Source: CAYHCE01 sp964355015 (GTDB lineage: Bacteria; Cyanobacteriota; Cyanobacteriia; PCC-6307; Cyanobiaceae). Taken from it: 36,259 bases of DNA. The notes under the pieces were generated by a model. It was not told where the DNA came from, did no database searches, and saw nothing but the letters and a program-made list of their open reading frames with translations. The number at the start of each line of letters is the position of its first letter. Within the stretch, counting starts at the first letter, position 1. Made by a program: the position numbers and the translations under genes. Below are positions 1 through 7,169 of the stretch, one piece after another. The DNA lies in NCBI GenBank assembly GCA_964355015.1, contig CAYHCE010000033.1:1-36259 (forward strand), given 5' to 3'.

Positions 1-1015
1 ATCCTGGAGAAGCTCCAGCGACTTTGCTCGCAAATCTCCGGGACAGCACACTAGCTCCGCACTTCTCAAGATGCGTTCCGGCCGAGCGCCGCAACTGCAG
101 ATGGCATGAACCACCCGCTCGGTCATCGTTGCCAAGTTGAAGCGCCGGTTGAAGCGGTAATTGAAGGCACCCAGGAAGCGATCAGCGTACTTATCGAATT
201 TCAGGGCATGGAAGGTGCCACTGAAGCTGGTTTTCAAGTTGCTGAGCACCGTGTTGATCCAGCGGAATTCCGGCAGTTCATTGGGATGGCGTCCGTTTAC
301 GACCACAGCTTGATGCAGGCAACCCACTTCTGTCACGGCGCGGAAGCAGGCAAGCCCATCTGAGATCACTTCATATCCTATAGCCAGTGAATCCTGTGCC
401 CAGTCAGCGATGGCGGCAAGCGAGAACGTGGTCACGGTGGCAAGATTCACGTGCCTGGGGTGCCCCGCATCATCGAGAGAAACGGCCGCGAAGACCGGCA
501 CCTTGTTCTCTGATCCACGACCAGGCTGGCCACCACAGCGTTCTCCGCCAAGGTAGGCATCATCCACCTGTACCTTTCCCCGCAGGACATAGGCCCCATC
601 CCGCTCCTTCATCGCCTGCATGATCTTGTTGTGAACCAGCCATGCCGTGCGGTAGTTCACGCCGAGATGACGCCTCAGAGCGAGTGAGGAGATGCCAGTC
701 TTGGCCTGGCCCACCAGGTAGAAAGCGAGGAACCAGGTGGTCAGCGGCAACTTGGTCGCCTCCAGGATGGTTCCGGCCGTGAGGGTGGCCTGATGGCGGC
801 AGCTCCGGCATTGATAGCGCTTGTGGCGCCTGCCATGGATCAGTCCGTACTCCTTGCACTCACAGCGGGGGCAACGGAAATCATCAGGCCAGCGCGCCTG
901 CTCCAGGGCGGCTACTGCTTCGCAGAAGCCCAAGGGCTACGCATTTCTCCTCGGTGCCGTAGAGCTCGATGAACCTTGGCAGCGACAGGCCTGCCTGGAA
1001 CTGAATCCGACTCAT
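1..1015 (-). pseudogene. IS1595-family transposase, frameshifted and cut by the window edge
   Basis: Reading the minus strand from ATG at 1015 gives MSRIQFQAGLSLPRFIELYG, a typical IS1595 N-terminus. The frame is then lost at about 922-940 and recovered in another frame. From about 920 down to base 1 the protein is open without a stop. It shows a zinc ribbon (CPRCECKEYG, then CRSCRHQ) and a DDE-type core: VQVDDAYLGGE, then SDGLACFRAV, then FNYRFNRRFNLATMTERV near the C-terminus. These are family hallmarks of the ISXO2-like transposase domain. A 19-bp insertion (922-940) explains the frame change exactly. The element end at the low-coordinate side is outside or at the window edge. A loose similarity between bases 6-16 and the reverse complement of 1074-1086 (both end in AAGCTCC) might be the terminal inverted repeats, but it is weak. 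Transposition activity is unlikely unless the insertion is an assembly error. Confidence 0.85.
922..940. repeat. 19-bp palindromic insertion inside the transposase gene
   Basis: Removing 19 bases here joins the two transposase frames as ...EEKC-EAVAALEQARWP, which matches the expected family sequence between the N-terminal helix and the zinc ribbon. The inserted piece contains AGCCC-AA-GGGCT, a small perfect palindrome, and the sequence on both sides carries TGC, so exact borders are ambiguous by a few bases. Confidence 0.6.
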
Positions 1016-1101
1016 GGCCATGGCAGGCACCTATGGTACATGCGTACCAGCCTAGACGACAAGGCCTGCTAACGGAGCTTGCTGCCTAATCAAGTCAATT
1101 C

Positions 1102-1422
1102 ATGGATCTGGCCGATGCCCTGGCCCGCCGTTTCCAGCGCCGCTTTCCCGATCTGATCCAGCTTGATGATGCCCGCCGGGTGGCCCGCCATGAGCTGATC
1201 CGCGCCGCCGCCTGCGTCAAGCCGGGGTACGCCACGGCTGTCTTCCTCAAGCTGCTCATCCAGGGGGTCCTGCAGCACTGCTCGCACGATCACGGCCGCC
1301 TGGTGCGGTTCTCCCGCCGCGAGCACGGAAGGGTATCCATTCCTCGCCAGAATGCCGCGCTGGCCTCAAGTGCTGGGGCAGCCAGAAGGAACACCCCTGG
1401 AAGCCACCCGCAGGGCCGTTGA
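1102..1422 (+). pseudogene. Remnant of a small sigma-70-like regulatory protein
   Basis: The 106-codon frame begins MDLADALARRFQRRFPDLIQ and continues through ARHELIRAAA and GRLVRFSRREHGR. From memory this resembles the N-terminal half of short sigma-70-like proteins of picocyanobacteria, in which a phrase like RLVRISRREHE precedes the core. After the RREHGR residues (about 1330) the frame turns into low-quality sequence. A neighbouring frame then carries GTPLEATRRAVEGLLAS, as expected for the continuation, so a frameshift near 1330-1360 is likely. The frame runs out 14 bases before the rluD stop. The DNA-binding half is missing, so I treat it as decayed. It lies directly beside the insertion sequence, which may have helped inactivate it. 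The family assignment is from memory and uncertain. Confidence 0.35.
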
Positions 1423-1435
1423 AGGGCTGCTGGCA

Positions 1436-2392
1436 TCAACGCCGCCGCAGCACAGCCAGCAGCCTGTCGAACATCTCCGGCAGCGGCGCCTGGCACACCA
1501 GCCGCTCTCCGCTGATCGGGTGATCCAGCCCCAGCTGCACGGCATGGAGCGCCTGACCGGGCAGGTCCAGGGGCATGCGGCGGCAGCGGCTGTAGGTGGC
1601 ATCGCCCACGATCGGATGCCCGATGTGGGCGCAGTGCACCCGGATCTGGTGCGTGCGGCCGGTGTCGAGCTGGAAGCGCAGCAGGGAGTAATCGCCGAGG
1701 CGCTCGATCAGGGTCCAGTGGGTGCAGGCGAAGCGACCCTTCTCATCGGCCACCACGGCGTATTTCTTGCGATCGGCAGGGTGACGGCCGATCGCCCCCA
1801 CGATCGTGCCGCTCTCTGCCGCCGGCGCCCCATGCACCACCGCCAGGTACTCCCGCGACGCCACCCGCTTCTGGATCTGCACCTGCAGCCGCACCAGGGC
1901 CTCCTGGCTCTTGGCAACCACGATGCAGCCGGTGGTGTCCCTGTCGAGGCGATGAACGATGCCGGGGCGCATCTCACCGCCGATCCCGGGCAGATCGGGG
2001 CAGTGATGCAGCAGACCGTTCACCAGGGTGCCGTCGCGGTTGCCCGGCGCCGGATGCACCGTGAGACCGGCGGGCTTGTTGAGCACGATCAGATGGGCGT
2101 CCTCGTAGAGCACATCCAGCGGGATCGGCTGGGGCCGCAGGTAGGGCAGCGGCTCGGGCGGCGGCATCCACAGCTGCACCTCGTCGTGGAGCCGCAGGGG
2201 AGTTTTGGCCCGGCCCGTGACGCCATTGACGCGCACGTAGCCGGCATCGATGAACTTCTGAATGCGGGCCCGGCTCTGCTCCGGCCGCTGGGCCACCAGC
2301 CAGCGGTCGAGCCGCATCGGCAGGGGTCTTGGGTAAGTGAGCGTCAGCAACTCGCCCTCACCTTCCGCAAAACCATCGCCACTGGCATGCAT
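1436..2392 (-). CDS. rluD: RluA/RluD-family 23S rRNA pseudouridine synthase
   Basis: Converts uridines to pseudouridine in large-subunit rRNA; RluD members act on helix 69. I start it at ATG 2392 (MHASGDGFAE), giving 318 residues, normal for the family; the frame is open upstream but that sequence is not conserved-looking. An S4 RNA-binding domain occupies about residues 25-75 (MRLDRWLVAQ...YVRVNG). The catalytic domain follows, with VLNKPAGLTVHP (103-114) and the signature HRLDRDTTG (147-155); D150 is the catalytic aspartate. LDTGRTHQIRVH is the second conserved block. RluA, RluC and RluD cannot be separated safely by eye; the presence of an S4 domain excludes RluA proper. It is convergent with the sigma-like remnant and runs in the same direction as, but 1.9 kb away from, the next minus-strand gene. 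Confidence 0.9.
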   Translation of the reverse strand: MHASGDGFAEGEGELLTLTYPRPLPMRLDRWLVAQRPEQSRARIQKFIDAGYVRVNGVTGRAKTPLRLHDEVQLWMPPPEPLPYLRPQPIPLDVLYEDAHLIVLNKPAGLTVHPAPGNRDGTLVNGLLHHCPDLPGIGGEMRPGIVHRLDRDTTGCIVVAKSQEALVRLQVQIQKRVASREYLAVVHGAPAAESGTIVGAIGRHPADRKKYAVVADEKGRFACTHWTLIERLGDYSLLRFQLDTGRTHQIRVHCAHIGHPIVGDATYSRCRRMPLDLPGQALHAVQLGLDHPISGERLVCQAPLPEMFDRLLAVLRRR

Positions 2393-2884
2393 GTGGGGCA
2401 GAAGCGTGGCGAAGCGATCGACAACCCTAGTGTGCTGTCCCGCAGAGAGCTGCTGGATACAGGAGTGCCTCCGCAGGGAGTCAGTCCATGCCCATCGCTC
2501 GCCCGATGCCTCCGTTGGATCTCTCGGAGGATGAGGTTCAGCCGTGGCAGCGCACCGCCAAATCCCGCTGCGGCCTTGCCGGCCTCGCACCTACGAGGAC
2601 GACAAGGTGGCCGAGGGGATCGATCGGGCTCTGCAGAGCCGGCCCACTGATGGCAGCACCCAGCCGCTCCAGAACCGCGCCACCAGCGCTGTACACAGAG
2701 CCGCTCCGAGAGAAGCACGGAAGAACAGCAGACTCAGGGCCCAGCCGGCCTGGGTCGCGATCTGAGGCAGCCACGACTGCGAGTAGAGGAGGTCGGCAAC
2801 GCTCAAACCAGCCGCTGCCCACGCACGATCAAAGGCGGCATCGTGAGGCCACAGGGCGGCTCGTGACCCCAGGGCGGGTGCCCA
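2393..2884. other. 492-bp gap without a convincing gene
   Basis: No open frame here has recognisable family features. The minus strand 2591-2806 could encode a 71-residue peptide from a TTG start (2806) with a hydrophobic middle (WALSLLFFRASLGAAL), which might be a small membrane protein or the tail of a decayed one. The plus strand must carry the promoter of the gene at 2885 and the minus strand that of rluD, but I see no clear -35/-10 pair. Confidence 0.4.
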
Positions 2885-4252
2885 GTGTCCATCTCCACCC
2901 CAGACACCCGGTTGATGCCCTCCCTCTCCGACCGCGCCAACGACCTGTTGGATGCGCTGGCTCAGCGTCTCGAGACCGGTGATGCAGCGGTGGGAGGTCT
3001 GCAGCGGTGCCTGCGACTGGTGCTGGTCGACACGATGGCTGCCGCTGTCGCCGGGCTGGGGGAACCACCGTTGCTGGCCCTGCAGGAGCATCAGCAACGG
3101 CTGGCCCCCGGGCCCGTGCGCCTGCCCGGCATGAGCCGATCCCTGGCGGCTGGCGCTGCAGCGCAGGTGCTGGCCGCGGCGGCCTGCTACGACGAGCTGG
3201 TGGAGGGCTATGCCCCCTCCCATGGCCGGCCGGCCCTGCACGTGGTGCCTGTCTGCCTGGCCCTGGGCCAGGCGCTGCACCGGCCTCTGGGGGAGGTACT
3301 GTCCGCGCTCCTGCAGGGCTACGAACTGGGGGCCCGCTTCGGCGAGGCCTACACGGTGCCGGAAGGCGAGCATGTCGATGGCACCTGGGGCACCGTGGCG
3401 GCGACCGTGGCGGCGAGCGCCCTGCTTCAGGCCCCGGCACCGCAGCGTGCCGGGGCCCTGACCGCAGCGCTCGCCCAGATGAGCCGCAGCCTCTACCTGC
3501 CGGTCCAGGAGGGCGCCACCAGCCGGTTGCTGCATCCCGGCCTGGCGGCGGCCCGTGGCATCGACCTGGCCCTGGCGGCCGCTGCCGGCTTCCTCGGTCC
3601 GGAAGGGCTGGATCAGGATCCCGTGTTGACAGCCCTCTGGCGGCAGCCACCGGATCTGGGCCGGCGAGCCGGCTGCGCCCTTGAGACCGGCTACGTGAAG
3701 CTGTTGCCGGGGGCGCGCCATCTCCACTACGCCGCCACCGCCGCCCTGCGCTGGCGGCAGCGCCGCAACGCCGCACCGGAGCGCTCTCCCTGGTCGCCCC
3801 AGCAACCCGGCTCGATTCGCCTGCGCACGTATGCCGAGGCCTGCACCTACTGCGACAACCCACGGCCGCGCAATCGCATCCAGGCTCAGTTCAGCCTGCG
3901 CTTCGCGGTGGCGGCCACGTTGCTGTGGGGTGAGCTGCGGCCCGCGTCGTTCTGCGAGGAGCGGCTGGCTGATCCCCGGCTGTGGGCCCTGCTGGAGCGG
4001 ATCAGCGTGGAGGCGGCTGACGACCATCCGAACCGATGGGCCCAACTGATGGTGCGGGAGCCGGACGGTCATGAGGATGCCGAACTGGTGGAGGGTCTGC
4101 CCGGTGACCCCGGCCTGCCGATCGGCGAGCCCGAACGACTCGCCAAGGCCCTTGCCTTGCTGGAGCCGTCCCTGGGTCGGCAGCAGGCCGCAAACCTGCT
4201 GCGGCACTGGCTGGAGGCACCGCGGCAGGCGCCTCTGCTGCCCAATCCCTAG
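2885..4252 (+). CDS. MmgE/PrpD-family protein (dehydratase or decarboxylase fold)
   Basis: The family includes 2-methylcitrate dehydratase (PrpD) and cis-aconitate decarboxylase, cytosolic enzymes acting on tricarboxylic acids. The start is GTG 2885 (455 residues, usual family length); ATG 2915 is an alternative. Family landmarks in order: LVLVDTMAAAVAG (46-58), AAAACYDELVEGY (97-109) where the family has a D/H-rich active-site loop, HGRPALHVVPVCLALG (113-128), GEHVDGTWGTVAA (161-173), and KLLPGARHLHYAATAAL (272-288), which parallels the PrpD block beginning K-x-Y-P and containing H-x-x-x-x-A. K272 and H163 match the positions of catalytic residues in cis-aconitate decarboxylase. The usual DDT of the first loop is replaced by DEL, so the substrate may differ. 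Its stop codon abuts the stop of the racemase-like gene on the other strand with no spacer. I infer that it acts with the facing operon; this is not shown. Confidence 0.75.
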   Translation: MSISTPDTRLMPSLSDRANDLLDALAQRLETGDAAVGGLQRCLRLVLVDTMAAAVAGLGEPPLLALQEHQQRLAPGPVRLPGMSRSLAAGAAAQVLAAAACYDELVEGYAPSHGRPALHVVPVCLALGQALHRPLGEVLSALLQGYELGARFGEAYTVPEGEHVDGTWGTVAATVAASALLQAPAPQRAGALTAALAQMSRSLYLPVQEGATSRLLHPGLAAARGIDLALAAAAGFLGPEGLDQDPVLTALWRQPPDLGRRAGCALETGYVKLLPGARHLHYAATAALRWRQRRNAAPERSPWSPQQPGSIRLRTYAEACTYCDNPRPRNRIQAQFSLRFAVAATLLWGELRPASFCEERLADPRLWALLERISVEAADDHPNRWAQLMVREPDGHEDAELVEGLPGDPGLPIGEPERLAKALALLEPSLGRQQAANLLRHWLEAPRQAPLLPNP

Positions 4253-5041
4253 TCAGAAGGGATTGAAAAGATTGTCGACCCGCACGCCATCGCTGCGGCA
4301 GGCAAACCCCTCGAGCTTGGCCAGCAGCTGCCGGTAAAGGAGCGTTCCATGGTGCCGGGTGGCCGGATCGCAGCGCAGCAGCCAGTCAGCCGCGCAGAGG
4401 TTGGAGGAGATCAGCGGAAACTCGAAGGTCTGCACAACCTGGCTCATCGCCTCGATGGTGAGCATGCCTGTTCCGGACAGCAGGACGGCCGTGTCCGGCG
4501 GAGGCGCAAGGGATGTGAGGTAGGACTCGATCTCGGCTTCCCGGATCTGGTAGGCACTGGCGGAATCCAGTGTCGCCAGGATCGAACGGCTGGCGACCAC
4601 CTCGAAGCCGGCGGCTTGCCAGTAGGCCTCCGCCTGAGCGATCAACCAATCGGGATAGGGAAGCTCCAGCTGGAGACGCCGAAAGCCGAAGCGCTGCAGG
4701 AGCTCCAGCACAGCCAGGCTGCAGGTCTGGAACGGCAGTCCCAGCTCCTGGGTCGCCAACGCGCAGAGGCGCCGATCTTCCTCCGGTCCAAGCTGGTAGT
4801 TGGAGCCGGTACAGCCCGCCAGAATCCCCGCCAGGGGCAGGCTGCCGAAGCGACGGGCGGTGTCGAGGTACGCGTCGAGATAGAGCGCGTTGCGCTCGGC
4901 CAGATCCGCCCCGGAGAGCCAGGGCAGTCGCGAGGTGTAGACGTAGGGAGTCTGCCCCGTGAGCGCGTGGATCTCCACCTCCAGGGTGGGGTTGGATGGG
5001 GGAACGATCAACCCCACGGCAGCTGGGGCGGGTCCGTTCAT
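4253..5041 (-). CDS. Asp/Glu racemase superfamily, maleate isomerase / arylmalonate decarboxylase-like
   Basis: 262 residues, the usual size of maleate cis-trans isomerases and arylmalonate decarboxylases. The N-terminal GLIVPPSNPTLEVEI (10-24) and ILAGCTGSNYQLG (73-85) match the maleate isomerase branch, and C77 is the first family cysteine. At the second cysteine site the sequence is LLSGTGMLTIEAM (188-200), with no cysteine; the following FPLISSNLCAADWLL (208-222) matches the conserved loop after it. Two-cysteine members isomerise or racemise, while one-cysteine arylmalonate decarboxylase decarboxylates, though there the retained cysteine is the other one. So this enzyme may be a decarboxylase, lyase or isomerase acting on a small dicarboxylate. 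It is the last gene of the minus-strand run and its ATG overlaps the stop of the monooxygenase (ATGA). The ending is IRVDNLFNPF-like (RVDNLFNPF). Confidence 0.75.
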   Translation of the reverse strand: MNGPAPAAVGLIVPPSNPTLEVEIHALTGQTPYVYTSRLPWLSGADLAERNALYLDAYLDTARRFGSLPLAGILAGCTGSNYQLGPEEDRRLCALATQELGLPFQTCSLAVLELLQRFGFRRLQLELPYPDWLIAQAEAYWQAAGFEVVASRSILATLDSASAYQIREAEIESYLTSLAPPPDTAVLLSGTGMLTIEAMSQVVQTFEFPLISSNLCAADWLLRCDPATRHHGTLLYRQLLAKLEGFACRSDGVRVDNLFNPF

Positions 5042-6255
5042 GGAGACGCGTTGAGATCCAGCAGGGAGGCCTGGATCAACCTAGAGCGGCTCTCCTGCGG
5101 ATCTGGAACCACGGCCGTGGAGGCCTCTCCGGCAACTGCCGTTCCCCTGCTGCCGTCAAGAGGGGTTCCTCCTGCCAGCAGCCGCGATGTGCGCGGCTGC
5201 AGCACCTTGAGGGTGTGTGACTGCCAGAGCCGGGCCCACGCATCAAGGGCCGGTTCGATGGGCTGCGGCGCTGACGAGCCTGGGGCCAGGACTTCGGCCA
5301 GCGCCAAGGCCTCCAGCAAGCCGAAATTCATGTTGAGACCGCCGCGGGTGTTGGTGACATGGGCGGCATCGCCCAGCACCAGCGCGGCCCCGACGCGTCG
5401 CTGGGGCACGCAGCGCTGGGCGACGCCGTAGTGATCCCACTGAAGCGGCGCTGCATGCCACAAGGCCGGATCGACCAGCGACGCAAACAGCTCCGCCAGC
5501 ACCCCCCGGGCCCAGGTCGCATCGGTCAGTGCCTGCTGGGTTTCGTGCCCGAAGGGCCGCAGGATCAACCGCCAACCCTCCGGCATGCGCAGCAGACTGA
5601 ACGAGCGCACCCCTGCGCGCCCATAGGTGACGCCGGCCAGCTGGCGGGTGATCGCCTCAGGCAGCGCGGGCAGCGTCAGCCGCACCACCGGCTCTGGCAG
5701 ATCCACTCCTTCGAAGGGCAGGCCCAGTTGCTGCCGCAGGCAACTGCGGGCCCCATCGGCCACCACCAGCCAGCGGCCGGAGAGGCGCAGCGTGCGATCA
5801 CCTCCGGCCGCCGGCCGTATCCGCAGCCGCACCCCCTCTCCAGCCTCATTCATCTCCAAAGCCTCCACCCGGTGATGCTCCAGCAGCTCGACGGGGGCAC
5901 CGCCGGGAGCGGCCAGCCGCTGCAGCAGCAGCAGCCGCAGAGCGGCCTGCTCCAGGTGCAGGCGGAACGGGTGGGCGGTGTCGGCAGCGATGACGGAGTA
6001 ATCGAGGTCGCGGTGGCTGCCGGTGTTCAGATCCCAGGAACGGATCCGGTCCACCTGCAGGCCCGCCGCCAGCAGCGGCGCCGCCAGTCCGAGGTGGCTG
6101 AGCCGATCGAGCACCGCCGGCTGAAACGTGGAGGCACGGGAGCGGTTCTGTGCAAAAGCGTGCTGCTCCAGCACTGCGCAGGCCATGCCGCGCCGGCTCA
6201 GGAGAAAGGCGGTCAGCAGTCCCACCGGACCGGCCCCGACCACCAGCACAGGCAC
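5038..6255 (-). CDS. FAD-dependent class A monooxygenase (PHBH/UbiH type)
   Basis: Predicted to hydroxylate an aromatic or heteroaromatic substrate using FAD, NAD(P)H and oxygen. From GTG 6255 it has 405 residues, a normal length. The Rossmann motif VLVVGAGPVGLL starts at residue 3. The DG motif is VVADGARS (164-171), contacting FAD and NAD(P)H. The GD motif is LVLGDAAHVTNTRGGLNMNFG (about 292-312); family members usually have a proline in the segment after GDAAH and a Q/G before MN, so this stretch (TNTRGGLNMN) is slightly unusual. GTG 6255 lies 2 bp after the HemB-like stop, which favours this start over the longer open frame. Its stop overlaps the next ATG. There are no membrane segments. 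Substrate unknown; the neighbours suggest a product of the HemB-like enzyme or of the P450. Confidence 0.85.
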   Translation of the reverse strand: MPVLVVGAGPVGLLTAFLLSRRGMACAVLEQHAFAQNRSRASTFQPAVLDRLSHLGLAAPLLAAGLQVDRIRSWDLNTGSHRDLDYSVIAADTAHPFRLHLEQAALRLLLLQRLAAPGGAPVELLEHHRVEALEMNEAGEGVRLRIRPAAGGDRTLRLSGRWLVVADGARSCLRQQLGLPFEGVDLPEPVVRLTLPALPEAITRQLAGVTYGRAGVRSFSLLRMPEGWRLILRPFGHETQQALTDATWARGVLAELFASLVDPALWHAAPLQWDHYGVAQRCVPQRRVGAALVLGDAAHVTNTRGGLNMNFGLLEALALAEVLAPGSSAPQPIEPALDAWARLWQSHTLKVLQPRTSRLLAGGTPLDGSRGTAVAGEASTAVVPDPQESRSRLIQASLLDLNASP

Positions 6256-6257
6256 GG

Positions 6258-7169
6258 TCAGCCCTGGCTCTCCATGGCCGCCAGATAGGCATCGGCGGCG
6301 TAGCCGATCACCCATCGGGCGCCGCAGCGGCGGAAGGCCGCATGAATCTCGGCCAGGTAGTCGCCCACGTCGAGCAGTCCGGCCTGGGCCGCCAGCACCG
6401 CCATGGAGTATTCACCACTGACGTGATAAACAGCCACGGGGCGGCTGGAGCGCCGGCATGCCGCTGCCAGCACATCGAGATAAGGGAGAGCAGGCTTGAC
6501 GATGGTCGCTTCTGCCCCCTGGGCGATGTCGTGATCGATCTGGTCGAGGGCCAGGTCGGCATCGTCGTAGTCGAACTGGTAAGCCTTGCGCATCAGGCCC
6601 AGCCGGGAACCGATCGCCTGGCGATAGGGCCCATACAGCGACGAGGAGAACTTGGTGCTGTAGGGGATCAACGCAGAGGTCAGTCCCTGCCGATCCAGCG
6701 CCTGCCGGATCGCGGCCGTCTGTTCCGGCAGCGAGAGGCAGGGGGCGACCGCATCCGCCCCCGCCTCAGCGAAACGGCAGGCCAGCTCGGCGGCTGCGGC
6801 GTAGGAGGCCTCGACGTCGATGCTGCCGTCGCGCTGGATCACGCTCTGGCCTGAAAGTTGATAAGGGGACAGTCCCACGTCGGCGATCAGGGTGACGACC
6901 TCGCCCCAGCGGCGGCGCGCCTGCCGCAGCAGCCGGTTCACACAGAAGTGGGGGGAGCCCGCCAGGGAGAGGTCGGGATGCTCGTTCACCGCCACCACAA
7001 GCCAGTGGCTCAGACCCCGTTCCAGGCGAACGGCCATGTGGCTGAGCGCCGACTCCACACTGTGGACCTCGGAGCCAGGGATCGCCGAGGGCCGTGCCGT
7101 GGCGGCATCGGACACAAACAGGCATTCGATGTAGTCGAGCCGTGCTGGCGAGGTGGGCTTGAGGGTCAC
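6258..7169 (-). CDS. HemB-like (porphobilinogen synthase fold) protein, divergent paralogue
   Basis: Real HemB joins two 5-aminolevulinates into porphobilinogen. This 303-residue protein keeps the fold landmarks: IPYSTKFSSSLYGPYR (168-183, Schiff-base K173 and substrate Arg R183), MRKAYQFD (193-200), IVKPALPYLDVL (223-234, second Schiff-base K225) and YHVSGEYSM (248-256). The metal/catalytic loop is changed: DVGLSPYQLSGQS (97-109) replaces the DVxLCEYTxHGHCG (zinc) or DVALDPYTxHGHDG (magnesium/metal-free) forms, losing the cysteines, the Asp and the His. The block APSDMMDGR of normal HemB reads APCLSLPEQ here (142-150). So it should form Schiff bases but probably does not bind aminolevulinate normally. 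Start is GTG 7169, overlapping the P450 stop as GTGA. The cell still needs a true hemB elsewhere. I infer a condensing enzyme with a different ketone substrate. Confidence 0.85.
   Translation of the reverse strand: MTLKPTSPARLDYIECLFVSDAATARPSAIPGSEVHSVESALSHMAVRLERGLSHWLVVAVNEHPDLSLAGSPHFCVNRLLRQARRRWGEVVTLIADVGLSPYQLSGQSVIQRDGSIDVEASYAAAAELACRFAEAGADAVAPCLSLPEQTAAIRQALDRQGLTSALIPYSTKFSSSLYGPYRQAIGSRLGLMRKAYQFDYDDADLALDQIDHDIAQGAEATIVKPALPYLDVLAAACRRSSRPVAVYHVSGEYSMAVLAAQAGLLDVGDYLAEIHAAFRRCGARWVIGYAADAYLAAMESQG

Noticed and set aside
2591..4207. A 538-codon open frame on the minus strand across the PrpD-like gene
   Set aside because: It is antisense to a gene with clear family motifs and is rich in Gln, Arg and Gly as expected for a shadow frame in high-GC DNA. 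Only its last 70 codons, outside the gene, were kept as a weak candidate.
6258..7169. Annotating the HemB-like gene as the heme-pathway hemB
   Set aside because: Metal-site and SDMMDG residues are lost, and the operon context is not tetrapyrrole synthesis.
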